Assembly (NCBI GenBank): GCA_028571685.1
Contig: CM053162.1
Location: forward strand, 4,530,001 to 4,594,000
From: Heterohyrax brucei
Taxonomy: Eukaryota; Chordata; Mammalia; Hyracoidea; Procaviidae
DNA length: 64,000 nt
Direction: 5' to 3'
The notes beneath the pieces were generated by a model. It ran no database searches, was not told the DNA's origin, and saw only the letters and a list, made by a program, of their open reading frames with translations. Every line of letters begins with the position of its first letter. Position 1 is the first letter of the stretch. Below are positions 24,329-36,580 of this stretch, one piece after another. The position numbers and the translations under genes were made by a program.

Positions 24329-24487
24329 CAAAAAAAAAACCACTGCCACTGAGTGGATTTGACTCCTAGTGACCCTGTAAGACAAGTGGAACTGCCCCAC
24401 AGAATTTACAAGTAACACATGATGGATTTGAACTGCTGACCGTTTGGTTAGCAGCCAGAGCACTAAACCACTACATCCCTGGGGTTC
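24329..24487 (-). mobile_element. AfroSINE
   Basis: Antisense: CACTGCCACTGAGTGGATTT, GACTCCTAGTGACCCTG, GATTTGAACTGCTGACCG and a head ending CTGGGGTTC. Inserted just before the polyadenylation end of the old L1. Confidence 0.88.
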
Positions 24488-24545
24488 TGTGTGCAAAACC
24501 TGTAATATTTGAATCATATCTCAATAAAAATGATAAAAATAAATC

Positions 24546-24949
24546 TAGAAATTTCATTCATTTAGAGACACTTCCAATATAAAGCTCCAGGACTGGTAAT
24601 TGTTAAGTTTTAAAATTCTGGAATATTTTGAAGTTATGAAAAATTTCAAATATATGAGAACTAATACCCATGTAATTAAGCAATCAAATATGTGAAATAC
24701 GTTTGCATTTTCTAGCTCAGATCTTAAGAAAATTATGTATATGACACTTATACCATTAGGTATCTATAAACTAGTTGTCATATGGCATGCCCCACATCCT
24801 GCCGTCCTGAACTTAGTGTGTACGCTTGTCATTTTCACTTTCTTCTTTTATATACGTGTGTATGATCAAAACTAGTGTACAGTATTGGGTTGAGAGAACA
24901 CTGTAAATATGTTTTTATAACTTATTTTTTCACTGATAGTATTTTTTTA
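24546..24949. other. AT-rich DNA, nothing recognised
   Basis: No frame or repeat was identified. Confidence 0.4.
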
Positions 24950-25800
24950 TTTAGTCAGGATAATATGGATACATTAGGTTTATTCATTTTAAGTCCTATT
25001 GCTTTGCATGAACATATAATGATGTATGTAATGATGTCATCTGTCTCCTAGTGATAGACATTAAAGATACTTCCTTCTTCTTGTTGTTTGCTTTTACAAA
25101 GTGCACAGAAATTTAAGCCTTTGTACATGTCTCTTTGTTTATGTGTGTGATAGATTCTCTAGGATGAATATCAAGAAATGCAATGCTGGATGTTATAAGT
25201 ATTTTCCGTTTTATCAGTTAATGTCAAATTCCTCTCTAAAGTGTTTTTGTTTCTTTGTTTTGTTTTTACCAATTAACTCTTTGAGGAAGAACATGTAATT
25301 TCTTCCTGCACATGCTGACAATTGATGTCACGCATTTTCTGTTTTTTGCCAATGTTAAGAGTGTGGTTTCATTTTTTATTTAACTTATATTCCAGTGCTT
25401 TCTTCAGAAGCTAAACATCTTTTCAAATGTTTGTTGTCCACACAGCATTATTTCTCTGCTTATTGCTCATTCATATTCTTTAATCATTTTTTCTCTATTA
25501 CATTTTTTGACTATTTCTATCAAGAGTTTATGATATATGCTCTATACTACCATCTCTTCCCAGTTAGTGACTTGTCTATTAACTTATCCTTTTTTATATA
25601 TTCCTTTACATTTTCCCCGAAATTTTCTATGGCTCCAGTCAATATGGAGTTGTTCTGTGGAATGGTTAAAAATGAAGAGCTATCTTTTTAAATATGAAAA
25701 CAAGCATTCTTAGTATCATTTACTATGATTCCTATACTGAATTTTGAGACCACATTTATCCTATAGCAATGTCTTCTATTTGTGTAGGTAAGTTCTATTA
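24950..25800 (-). mobile_element. old L1M-type LINE, ORF2 C-terminal/3' region
   Basis: Weak but ordered similarity to antisense L1 3' sequence: CTCCTAGTGATAGACATTAA, TTTGTACATGTCTCTTTG, GGATGAATATCAAGAAATGC and AACATCTTTTCAAATGTTTG. Heavily mutated. Confidence 0.55.
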
Positions 25801-26331
25801 GTTTATCTTTCTACCACTGAATATATATCTTGCTGTTTTTGTATTTATAATTTTAAAATAAGTCTTGTCTCTAGTACGGCAGTCACCCTTCTTCCTTATT
25901 CTTAAAATGTAACTTGACATGTTTTGACCCATTTTTCTCCATCTGACTTTCAGGACAAGTTTATTACATTCTCTGTTTTTTGTTGTTGTTGTTGTTTGTT
26001 TCTTACTGAAAAGAGGAACTAAAATGTGTAGTCATAGATTTTTCATACAAGGAAGAAGTCAGGGCAACAAAGAAATAAAGACAGGTATAAACTTAGAAAA
26101 TAGGAACAAGTATTAAGGTAACCACAAAGGCAAATAACAATCCTGCATATAGAAATAAAAAAAAACAAGAACAGTATAAAAATTCAGTAAATACAAAATC
26201 AGTGACAATGAAAAGGTTGAAAATAAACCACATGAAGAAAAAAGACCCAGCACAAAAAATTACTGGAACAAAGAAACTGCCAACAACACATACACACAAA
26301 AAAAATCAAAATGACAGCACTAAACTCATAC

Positions 26332-26364
26332 GATCCGACTCGACGGCACTTGGCTGGCTTTGGC
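26332..26364 (+). mobile_element. orphan SINE/RTE 3' tail
   Basis: Insert beginning GATCCGACTCGACGGCACTT and continuing GGCTGGCTTTGGC. Comparison with the equivalent ORF2 start at 56644-56690 shows it interrupts L1 sequence. No SINE body is present. Confidence 0.8.
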
Positions 26365-26445
26365 ATCCGTAATTGAGCTGAATGTAAATGGATTAAATGA
26401 ACCAATAAAGAGTCAGAGGGTGTTAGAATGGATAAAGAAAACAGA

Positions 26446-26477
26446 GTTGGATCCGACTCGACGGCACTTGGTTGGCT
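26446..26477 (+). mobile_element. orphan SINE/RTE 3' tail
   Basis: Insert GTTGGATCCGACTCGACGGC followed by ACTTGGTTGGCT, 82 bp beyond the previous one and in the same orientation. L1 sequence continues with CCATCTATATG as in the copy at 56740. No exact target duplication was seen. Confidence 0.8.
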
Positions 26478-28051
26478 CCATCTATATGTGGTCTACAAGA
26501 GACACAACTTAGACTAAAAGACACAAACTAAAAGGATGGAAAAAATATATCAAGCAAAAAATTTTTAAAACAAGACTCTCAATATTAATTTCTGATAAAA
26601 TAGAATTTAAATTGAAACCCACCACAAAGGATTGGGAAGTACTCTCTACTAGGAAGCCATAACTATAATATTTATGCACCCAAAGAAAGACTCCAAGTTA
26701 CATAAAACAAGCTCTTAACAGCATTGAAAAGAGACAGAAAAGACACAGCTTCACAGTAACACTATGAGACTTCAACACATCACTTTCCATCAAGTATAGA
26801 GCACACAAGAAGCGGCTCAATAAGGACACAAAAGATCTAAATGTCATAGTCAACCAGTTTGACCTCACAGGTATAAAGCAAAAATTTCACCCAACAGCAA
26901 ACAAGTATACTTTCTTTTCCAACACATATGGAATGTTCTCCAGAATAGACCACATAAGAGATCATGAAAGAAGCCTTAACAGAACCCAAAGCTTTGAAAT
27001 GTTACAAGCATTTTAAAGGAAAAGCAAGGAAAAAATCAAACACAAGGATATTGAACAATGTTTTGCTCAAAAACTGCTGTGTTGCAAAAGAAATTAAAGA
27101 TGAAAAAAAGAAATGCACAGTATCCAATAAGGATGAAAACACATTCTACCTGAACATTTTGAAAACAGCAAAAGCAAGCTCAGAGGTCAATAAATGCATA
27201 CCTCCAAAAAAAAAAAGAAAAGAAAAGAAAAGGCCTAAACCAAAGTATTAATACTGCAACTTGAACAAAGAGAAAGAAAGCAGTAAAAGAAACCATTAGG
27301 CATCAGAAGAACACAAATAATAAAAATTAGAGCAGAAATAAATGAAATAAAGAATAGAAAAACAATTGAAAGAGTTAACAAGACCAAAAGATGGTTCTTT
27401 GAAAATGCCAATAAATGCAATAAACCACTGGCCAAACTGACAAAAGAAAAACAGAAGAGGAAGCAAATAAGCTGAATAAGAGGTGAGATGAATGGTATCA
27501 CAGGAGACCCAATTGAAATTAAAAAAAAAAAAAATTATAACGTAATACTATGAAAAATTATACTCTTGACAAATTTGAGAAAACCTGGCAGAAATGGGCA
27601 AATTTCTAGAAAAAAAAAAAAAACTGCCTAAACTAACACAAACAGAAATAGAACAATTAAATAAACCTGTAACAAAAGAAGAAATTGAAAAGGTAATTTT
27701 ATACTCCTAACAACAATAAAATAAAAGCCCTGGCCCTGACAGCTTCACTGGAAAATTCCACCAAATTTTCAGAGAAGAGTTAACACTAATATGACTAACA
27801 ATATTTCAGAGCCCAGAAAAGGATGGAATACTCCCAACTCATTCTCTAAAGCCACCATAGCCCTGATAACAAAACCAGGTAAAGCCACCACAAAAAAAAA
27901 GAAAGGAAAGAAATGAAAATTACCAATCAGTATGTCCATGAACTTAGATGAAAAAATCTTCAACAAAATTCTAGCCAGTAATATTCCATAATATATCAAA
28001 AAAATAATTCATCATGACCAAAGGAAATTAATTCCATGTATATAGGGATGG

Positions 28052-29777
28052 TATTGTGGATTGAACTTTGTCCTCCCAAAGATGTGTGTAGCCATGTGGC
28101 TGGGCCATGATTCCTGAAATCTTATGATTGTCTCTATTTTGTGATCTTCCTGTGCTGTATGTTAGAGGAGCAGGGTGGGACTGTAAATCCCTTCGTAAGA
28201 TCACCTCCTTGCTCCACTGTAAAGGGTGTTAACCCTGGAGTATGGCTTGCACCACCCTTTATCCTTTCATCCTACAAGAGATGAAAGGAACCAAACGGAG
28301 AGTTGAGAACCTCCATACTGTCATCAAGAAAGCAGCACCAGGAGAGGGGTGCTTCCTTCAGACCTGTGCCAAGATGCTTGAAAGCAAAGACTGATACAAC
28401 ACAAGGCCAAAGCCAACAAGGGGGAAAGCCTTCCCCTGGAATGGATATCCTGAATTTGGACTTGTAGCCTACTGGACTGTGTAAGAATAAACTTTTCTTT
28501 GCTAAAGCCATCCACTTTGTGGTATTTCTGTTACAGCATCACCAGCTGACTAAAACAGAATTTGGTACTGAGAGTGGGGTGCTGCGCCATCAAATACCTA
28601 AAATGCGAAGGCAGTTTTACAACTGAATGGATAGAAGACTCATTAAGAATGGAGAACTGTTAACACCAAAGAAGGTACAGATGGTGACAAACAACAGCAG
28701 CAGAACCAGACCAGCATGAGACCGCACTGGAAATGACCCACAGAGCGAGAGAGCTGACTGCCTGTGCACAGAGATTTCCAGGTACAGTAGGGTGACTTTG
28801 GGCACTTGAATCAGTGGAGCTGGGCTTGCTGACCCACAGAGTAAGAGAGCTGAGTACTTTGTGTTGGTGGCTTCCTAGCAAAGTGGGGGTGCCTCTTGCC
28901 ACTTAAACCAGTGGGGCTGCAGAGCTTTGGAATACTTGGCTGCTGCCCGGCAGATGTGGGCCTGAGGCCCAGGCCATGAGGCCATAGGAAGCAGAAACTG
29001 AAAAGAGAAAGTGCTGAAAGAAGCTGAGCTGCTTCGGTCTCAAAAGATACGGCCACAATCTCAGGGATTTGAAAGGGTGGAGTCAGGGCTTTATGTGTTT
29101 GTCAGAGTGGAATTTCCACTCAGTTGGCTCCTAAAGCCAGGGGGGCAGGGTTACTGTCCAAGTGAGCCTTTCTAGCCAGAGTTGTAGCACAGGGTTGGGG
29201 GTCTCCACTTAAAATCCAGAGAGTGTGCCTAATATCTAGAGTCTGGAGGGCAAGGCTAATGTATAACCTGTCTCAGGAAGCAGAGGATTATATTCAAAGC
29301 TTTGAGGGCTAATGTAACGTGTTTTGCTGACTTGTTTGTTGCCTGTTTGGCCCTCCTTCTCTATTTGTAATGGAAATGTCTAACTTGTGCCTGTTCTGCT
29401 ACTGTACCTTTGGAAGCAGATAGCTTGTATTCTAGGTTTCACAGATGAAGGAGAGTTTTCATACTTTGGACTTGGAACTGGTTTAAGACTTCTATCATAT
29501 GGGATGGATATGTTTTTGCTATGGCTTTTGCTGTGATGGAGTGAATGTGTTATATGTTTCAAAGATGTGGTTTTGGGGGGTGTCCAATGTTCCTGTGCCA
29601 AGATGCTCTCCTTAGATTTGGACTCAGCATAGCGTACTGTGATAATTTCTCTTTCTGAATGGACCTATAACTCATAGATGGATTTGTGGCTTACTGGATG
29701 GTGGCAATAAAGATTCTCTTCCTGAGGCCTTCCACTTGTGGTATTTTCTGTTAGAGCAGTACCAGGTGACTAAAACA
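28052..29777 (+). mobile_element. MaLR-like LTR retroelement (non-coding)
   Basis: An old endogenous LTR element. The 5' LTR (28052-28557) starts TATTGTGGATTGAAC and ends CTGACTAAAACA with AATAAA inside. It is followed by TTTGGTACTGAGAGTGGGGT, which sits where MaLR primer-binding sequence begins. The internal part has no coding frame, as is normal for MaLRs. A shortened 3' LTR (from about 29527) ends CTAAAACA at 29777. Flanking GATGG and GATAG at 28047-28051 and 29778-29782 form a 5-bp duplication with one mismatch. It sits in L1 ORF2. Confidence 0.82.
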
Positions 29778-30137
29778 GATAGTTCAATATCAGAAAAACA
29801 ATGGATGTAATCCATCAGATAAACAATACGAAAGACAAGAATCATATGATCTGAACAACTGATGCAGGAAAGACCTTTGATAAAGTCTAAAAACACTCAT
29901 GATAAAAACTTTCAGCAAAATAGGAATAGAAGGGAAATTCTTCAGCAAAATAAAGACATTTATACAAAACCAGCAGCCAACATTATCCCGAATGAAAGAG
30001 TCTGAAAGCATTCCCTTAAGAATGGGAAGGAATCAAGCAAAGATGCTCTTTATCACCACTGTTATTCAACATTGTCCTGGAGCTCCCAGCCAGAGCAATT
30101 AGGTTAGAAAAAGAGATAAAGGAGATCCAGATTGGTA

Positions 30138-30159
30138 GCCGCCGAGTGCCGTCGAGTCA
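30138..30159 (-). mobile_element. orphan SINE/RTE 3' tail
   Basis: Antisense insert GCCGAGTGCCGTCGAGTCA within L1 RT sequence between ATTGGTA and AGAAGTAAAA. It is the shortest orphan tail here. A duplication is not visible. Confidence 0.7.
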
Positions 30160-32124
30160 AGAAGTAAAAACGTTTCTATTTGCAGATGGTATATGATCTT
30201 ATACACAGAAATCACCAACTTTACATGGAAAAGAAAGGGGCCCTGGATGTGTGAAACATGCTGAAGAGTAAGAACAAACTGAGAGGCCTCACATTACCTG
30301 ATTTCAGAAAACTATTGCACTGTTACAGTAGTCAAAATTGCCTGCTACTGGCCGAACAGACCAATGAAACAGAATCGAGAATCTAGACATAAATTCATCC
30401 ACATATGAGCAACTGGTATTTCACAGAGGCTTGAAGTCCATTAATGGGGAAAATACAGTCTCTTTAACAAATGATTCTGTCATAACTGGATATCTGTGTG
30501 AAAAAAAATTAAAACATATGTCTCATACCATGCACAAAAACTAACTCAAAATGCATCCAAAACCTAAATATAAAATCTAAAACAATAAAGATCCTGAAAG
30601 AAAAATAGTAATAACACTAGGAGCCTTAATATTTGCCATAAACAGAAACAAAACATCACTAACAATGCACAAACACCAGAAGAGAAACTAGATAACTGAG
30701 AGTTTCTAAAAATCAACACTTAATGCTCATCCAAGGGCTTCTCCAAGAGGGAAAAAGACACTCCACAAACAGAGGGAAGAAAAAAAATGGCCACAACTAA
30801 TCTGATCAGCATCTAATCTATCAAATCTGAAAGATGTTACAAAATCTCAAGAACAAAAAGACAAATAACCCTGTTAAAAAATGGGCTGAGGAAATAACTA
30901 GGCACTTCACCAAGAAGATACCGAGACAGCTAACAGATAGATGAGGAAACAGTGAGTGATGCAAATCAGAACTACAGTGAGATACTGTCTTACCCCAACA
31001 AAGCTAGCATTAACCTGGAAAACACAAAATAATAAAGATTGGTGAGGCTGTAGAGAGACTGAAACACTTAATACACTGCTGGTGGGAACGTAACATGGTA
31101 CAACAACTTTGGAAATTGATTTGACATGTCCTTTAAAGGCTAGAAATATAAGTAACATTTGATCCAGCAATCCCACTTCTTGGAATAGATTCTGGAGAAA
31201 TAAGAACTGTGCCATGGGTAGATATATGCACACCCATGTTCATTACAGCCCTACTTGCAATAGCAAACAGATGGAAGCAAGATAGGTGCCTATCAAAGGA
31301 TAAGTGGTATATTCACACAACAAAATACTATGCAATGATAAAGGACAAAGACAAATCTTTACAATATCTCATAATGAATGAATCTGGAAGCTATTATGCT
31401 GAGTAAAATTAGTCACAAAAGGACAACTATTATAAGAGATCACTATTATAAGAGGTGAAGAAAAGGTTTAAACACAGAAGAAAACATTTTGGTGGTTATG
31501 AGGGTGGGAGGAAGGGAGAAGAGTATTCACTAACTAGACAATATCAAGAATTATTTTAGGATAAAGGAAGGACAGCACACAATACAGAGGAAGTCACTGG
31601 TCTCAGCCCAAAGCCGTTTCTTAAATATATACAAACACTTTAAGTAGTAGGGGTGGGGGTCTGGGGACCATGGTTTCAGGGGACATCTAGGTCAATTGAC
31701 ATAACAAAGTTTATTAAGAAAATGTTCTGCAGCCCACATTGATGAGTGGTGTCAGGGGCCTTAAAAGCTAGCAAGCAGCCATCTGTGATGTAGCAGTTGC
31801 AGTTCTCAACCCACCTGGAGCAACGCCAAAGACACAAGGAAAATATAAGCCCGTGAGACAGGAAGAGCCACCTAAACCAGAGAGTGTATCACCAAGAAAC
31901 CAGAAGTACTGGATGTCTGGCTGCCACCAATGACCTCCCGGAAAGGAAGCCCAACAGGGTCCCTGGTGGGATGGAATAGAAGTAATTCTAGCAAAAAGAC
32001 CAGTCTTGTTTGCCTGACGGAGACTGACTGGACCCCAGAAGATATGGCCTCTGAACTCTGCATGAGCTCGGAACTGAAATCATTCCATGAGCTCCCTCTT
32101 CTGAGAAAGATTATACCAGACTTG

Positions 32125-33338
32125 TTAGATACTGTTAAGCTGGTTCCAACTCATGGAAACACTATGTACACAGAACAAAGTACTGTGGGATTCCGCACCG
32201 TGCCCACAGTCACTGGTATGCTTGAGCCCGTTGCTGCAGCCCTGACTCTCTGCTTTACCAAACGTGATGTTCTTCTCCAGGGACTGATACCTCCTGACAT
32301 GTTCAAAGTGTGTAACACATAGTCTCAACATTCTTACTTTTAAGGAGTACCCTGGCTATGCTTCTTACAAAGGAGATTTTTTTTTTTGCACTGTTGGCAG
32401 TCCATGGTGTATTCAATATTCTTCTCTAACATCACAGTTCAAACGTGTCAGTTCTTCGGTCTTCCTAACTCATTGTCTGGCCTTCGCATTCGTGTGATTT
32501 AATGTATCATGGCTTTGGTCAAGTGCACCTTAGTCTTCAAAGTGACATCTTTGGTTTTCAACACTTTCAAGAGGTCTTTTGCAGTAGATTTTCTAAAAGC
32601 AGTGTGTCTTTTGATTTCTTGACTGCAGTTTCCATGGGTGTTGATTGTGGATCCATGTAAAATGAAGTCTTTGACAACTTCACTCCTGTTTCTGTTTATC
32701 ATGGTGTTGCTTATTGGTCTATTTGTGAGAATTTTCATTTTTTGGATGTTGAGGTGTAATCCATACTGAAGGATGTGGTATTTGATGTTGATCAGTAAGA
32801 ATTTCAAGTCCGCTTCACTTCCAGCATTAGTAAAAATGTGTTACCTGCATAACAGAGGTGGTTAATAAGTTTTCATTTAAATCAGATACCCCCATTCTTC
32901 TTCATGTATTTCAGTTTTTCTTATTTGCTCAGCATACAGATTGAATAGGTACGGTGAAAGGTGTAAGTTGGAAACAACTTACACACAACTTTCCTGACGT
33001 TAAGTTACCCAATGTCCCCTTGTTCTGTTTGAATGACTGCTTCTTTATCAATGTCCAGATTCCCCATGAGCACAATTAAGTGTTCTGGAATTCTCATTTC
33101 CCATAGTGTTATCCACAGTTTGTTATGCTCCACTTGTTTGAATGTTTTTGCATGAAACAATAAAACACAAGTAAACATCTTTTTGGTATTCTTTGTTTTT
33201 AGTTGAGATCCATATGACTCAGCAATGATGTTCCTCTTCTGAATCTGGCCTGAATCTTTAGCAATTCCCTGTCAATTTATTGCTGCAGCTGCTTTTGAAT
33301 GATCTTTGCTAACATTTTACTTATGGATGATACTAATG
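32125..33338 (-). mobile_element. RTE-clade LINE, 3' half
   Basis: Antisense RTE from its 3' end (GCTGGTTCCAACTCATGG) through the RT domain. The catalytic box at 32840-32851, read on the minus strand, encodes Tyr-Ala-Gly-Asn instead of Tyr-Ala-Asp-Asp. GATACT occurs at both edges (about 32125 and 33329), compatible with a short target duplication in the host L1 3'UTR. Confidence 0.85.
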
Positions 33339-33609
33339 ACTGGACTGTAAGACATAAATTGATACTGATGAAGAGTGTGCTTCTTGGCTTAAGTAGATAG
33401 AGGCTGACTAAATGGGCAGCTCCTGTCTGGAGGTTAGATGAGATGGCAGCAGGGGACAGGAGATGACTGAGTGGACACAGCAAATACAGGGTGGAGTGCT
33501 GTTACATGTTAGGGAGAGCAGCTAGGGTTACCCAATAATGTGTGTGTGTGGTTTTGTGTGACAAACTGATGTGAATTGCAAACTTTCACTTAAATCAAAA
33601 TAAACATTC

Positions 33610-33956
33610 CCTGCTGTTTCAGGTGTTGGTCGGTCAGTTCCAACTCGTAATGACCTTAGGCACGGTGGAATTAAGCACTGCCCAGTCCTGTATAAGTCTC
33701 ACAGTTGTTGCTGTTTGAGCGCATTATTGGAACCACTGTGTCATTACATCTTATGGAGGATCTTCCTCTTTTTTGCAAAGCTTGAGGTTCCTCTCTAGGA
33801 ACTGGCCCCTCCTAATAATGTGCAAAGTACATTAGACCAGGTCTTACCATTCTCACCTAAGGAGCATTCTGGCTGAACCTCTAAGACAGATTGTTCAGTC
33901 TTCTGGCACTGTATGTGTATTCTTACCAACACTACATTTCAAATGCATAAAATTTT
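33610..33956 (-). mobile_element. RTE-clade LINE, 3' end
   Basis: Second antisense RTE directly after the L1 poly(A)-signal end. It includes CAGTTCCAACTCGTAATGAC and GCATTCTGGCTGAACCTC and stops at about 33955 where an L1 3'UTR begins. Confidence 0.8.
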
Positions 33957-34688
33957 TATTATGTTTCAGACAGAAGTTTATGGTATAAACTGGTTTCTCA
34001 TTACAAAAAATGATACATAAATTGCTTTGTGCCACTGGCTGCAATCCTTGCAATATGTCAGCACTCTGCACCTTTCTGGTTGCACTTCGGGTTCCCTGTG
34101 TCCATTCATCCAGGTTTCCCGCCTTCTAATCTTTGCTTTGGGGCAGATGCAGGCATTAGGCCTCCTGTACTTGACGGAACAGAAAGCATATTCCTTATGT
34201 GTGTTATTTGTTTTATAGGCCTGTTTAATGTTTGGCTGAAAGGTAGGCTGAAGTACTGGTTTTACTTCTGATTTATCAGGGTGCCCAGGGCTCCTAGACT
34301 CAGGGTCTCCACCATTCCCTCTCAGACCAAGAAGGCTTGTCTGTTTTGTGAATTTAAATGTTTTTCTACTTTTTTCTCTCACTCTCTCTGGAATCTGCTA
34401 TTGTGATCCATGTCAGAGCTGTGGTTGGTAATAGCTAGACACCATCTACTTCTAGGTTCAGGCTTGCGGAAGCTGTAGTTCATGTAGTCCTTTGGTCCTC
34501 TGGATTAACATTTTCCTTGCATCTTTGATTTTCTTCATTATGCTTTGCTCTGAACACAATATATATTTTTAGGATAGCCCTCAACCTTGGTTATTTGATC
34601 TCTTAATGTGTTTGAATGTGTCTAGGAAGCTTCTTGGTCAAGTGGTGGTGAATTTCCTGTATTTTGGGTTGTCTTCCTTTTCACCAAA

Positions 34689-34856
34689 GGAAACCCTGTT
34701 GGGGTAGTGGGTTAAGTGCTACATCTGCTAACTGAAAGTTGGGCAGTTCAAATCCACAAGGCGCTCCTTGGAAACACTATAGGGCAGTTCTACTCTGATC
34801 TATAGGGTCAGTATGAATTTGACATGCCTCAATGGCAGTGGGTTGGTTTTGGTTCC
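34689..34856 (+). mobile_element. AfroSINE
   Basis: Near-complete: GGAAACCCTG start, A-box region TTGGGGTAGTGG, B-box region GGCAGTTCAAATCCAC, AAGGCGCTCCTTGGAAAC, end GGCAGTGGGTTGGTTTTGGTT. This is the older tail type. Confidence 0.92.
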
Positions 34857-35207
34857 TTTCACCGAAGTTAATACTTGGCTACTATCTAGTTAGTGATTTC
34901 CTTCCCTATCCCTCTCCTCCCTTGCAACTATCAAAGATTGCTTTTTCTGTGTATAAACCTTTCCTTGAGTTTTTATAATAGCTGTCTCGTATAATATTTG
35001 TTGTTTTGTGATTGAATTATTTCACTCAGCATAATGTCTTCCGGATTCATCCATGCTGTGAGATGTTTCATGGATTTATCACTGTACTCCATTGTATGTT
35101 TGTACCATAATTTCTTTATCCAGTCATTTGCTGATGGATATTCATGCTGTGCCTCTGTTTTTGCTATTGTGGATAATGCGGCAATGACCATGGGTGTGCA
35201 GACATGT

Positions 35208-35314
35208 ACCTTCCCAAGGGGAGTACTTCAAAGGTGACCGTAGTGATATTCAGCCATGAAATATGTAGCACTTTTTCTAGGATGAGTTCGTGAACTTAAT
35301 TGTCAGGCCTCGTA
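35208..35314 (+). mobile_element. mariner-like transposon, 3' end
   Basis: About 107 bp of the same mariner 3' end as at 1-187 and 12585-13120. It holds the last transposase codons (GGGGAGTACTTCAAAGGTGA), the AGTTCGTGAACTTAATTGTC repeat and the terminal GGCCTCGTA. It sits in L1 3' sequence that resumes immediately after. Confidence 0.85.
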
Positions 35315-35583
35315 TGTCTGTTCCTATGATGGCTTTTATTTCTCTAGGCTTACTAGATTACGGGATATTTCAGCTTCTAAAGGGGGCACTATATCATTAG
35401 TTGTACCATTTTATGTTCCCACCAGTAGTGCATAAGATTTCCAGTCTCCCTGCAACCTCTCCAACATTTGTTACTCTTCATCTTTTTAATTATTTAATTG
35501 CCAGTAATTATTTAATTGCCAGTAATGTCAGTGTGAGATGTATCTCATTGTAGTTTTGATTTGCATGTCTCTAGTTGCTAACA

Positions 35584-35754
35584 GGAAACCCTGGTGGCAT
35601 AGTGGTTAAGTGCTATGGCTGCTAACCAAAAGGTTGGCAGTTCAAATCTACCAGCTGCACCTTAGTGACTTTATGAGGCAGTTTTACTCCGTCCCATATG
35701 GTCTCTGTGAGTCAGGATTGACTCGATGAGAAGGGATTTAGCTGAGCTTGGTTA
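35584..35754 (+). mobile_element. AfroSINE
   Basis: Full-length: GGAAACCCTGGTGGCATAGT, GGTTAAGTGCTATGG, B-box region GGCAGTTCAAATCTACC, end GTGAGTCAGGATTGACTCGA. Sits inside the antisense L1. Confidence 0.93.
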
Positions 35755-36580
35755 ATGGTTAATGATCACAAGCTTTTCCTCATGTGTCTGTTGGCCACCT
35801 GCATGTCTTTGTCTTTATATCCTTCCCTCATTTTTCCGCTGTGTTATTTGTCTCTTTTATTGAGCTGTTGAAGTTTCTATGGATTTTAGAGATTAGTTGA
35901 GTATGTCGTAGCCAAAAATATTTTCACAGTCTTTATGTAGTCTTTTTAACCTTTGGGTGAAGTCTTTTGATGAGGTTAAGTGTTACATTTTGAGAAGCTC
36001 CCGGTTATCTAGTTTATCTTCTGTTGTTTATGCACTGTTAGTTACAGTTCATGTTGAAGTTGTGCCATATATTAGGGTCCTAGCATTGTCTGTAGTTTTC
36101 TTTCATGATCATTTTTTTGTTTTTAGGTTTTATGTTTGTGTCTTTGATGCAATTAAAGTTAGTTTTTAACATATGGAGAGGTGTCTGGGTCCTATTTCAG
36201 TTGTTTTACAAACAGACATCAGTTTTGCTAGCACCATTTGTTAAAAAAGACTATTTTCCCCCATTTAATGGACTTTTGTCCTTTGTCAAAGATCACTTGA
36301 CAATAGGTGAATGTATTTACCCATGGGTTCTCAATTCTTTTTACTGGTGTATGTTTCTATTTTTCTACCAGTATCAGGCTGTTTGCATACTGTGACTGTA
36401 TAGTAGGGCAAATGTATCAGTTCTCCCTTATTCATTGTCCAGATTTTGCATGCATATGAGACAATTGAAAATACCATGGCTTTGGACAGCCAGTGACATC
36501 TTTGCTTTTTCACACTTTAAAAAGGTGTTTTGCAGCAGATTTGCCAAATGTAATGTGTCACTTGATTTCTTGACTGCTAC

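Larger units (their letters stand above)
22580..24545 (+). mobile_element. old L1 LINE, ORF2 to 3' end
   Basis: Sense L1 with ORF2 text before the RT domain (AAAGCCTGTGTCCAGATGAC, GAATTCTATCAAACATTTAA) and then, after a deletion near 23330, the C-terminal region (CCATTTGGAAAACAGTCTGT) and 3'UTR (ACCACTGAATTGTAGAGATT, ATCTCAATAAAAATGA with a poly(A) signal). Three SINEs interrupt it. Frames are closed throughout, consistent with an L1M-age element. Confidence 0.75.
26310..31200 (+). pseudogene. L1 ORF2 remnant
   Basis: Opens at the ATGACAGCACTAAAC sequence that begins ORF2 and runs, in broken frames, through endonuclease and reverse transcriptase to the C-terminal region (ATGGTACAACAACTTTGGAA at about 31094). 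Near 30180 the RT signature reads TTTGCAGATGGT, so the second Asp of the usual FADD box is replaced by Gly. Sequence jumps right after it. Four insertions and many stops interrupt it. Confidence 0.78.
26035..33607 (+). mobile_element. L1 LINE carrying nested insertions
   Basis: Sense L1 from the inter-ORF region through ORF2 to a long 3'UTR, ending in CACTTAAATCAAAATAAA at about 33607. It hosts two sense orphan SINE tails (26332, 26446), a MaLR provirus (28052), an antisense orphan tail (30138) and an antisense RTE (32125). The 5'UTR and ORF1 are absent, as in 5'-truncated L1 insertions. Its 3'UTR resumes exactly after the RTE, showing one original element. Confidence 0.8.
33957..36404 (-). 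mobile_element. L1 LINE, 3'UTR and ORF2 C-terminal region
   Basis: Antisense L1. The 3'UTR starts around 33960 (GTTTATGGTATAAACTGGTT, later GATCCATGTCAGAGC) and leads into post-ORF2 and ORF2 text (ATTATTTCACTCAGCATAATG, CCAGTAGTGCATAAGATTTC, TATCAGGCTGTTTGCATACT). Two SINEs and a mariner end interrupt it. It is 5'-truncated at about 36400, where an RTE starts. Confidence 0.8.

Noticed and set aside
31930..32322. 130-codon frame on the plus strand
   Set aside because: It runs across the boundary of an L1 3'UTR and an RTE insertion, so it is an accident of nesting.
33978..34382. 134-codon frame on the minus strand
   Set aside because: Lies wholly in an L1 3'UTR in sense direction. L1 3'UTRs do not encode protein.
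35584..35660. tRNA-like head with A and B boxes
   Set aside because: It is the head of an AfroSINE, continuing into the SINE body. No tRNA gene structure.
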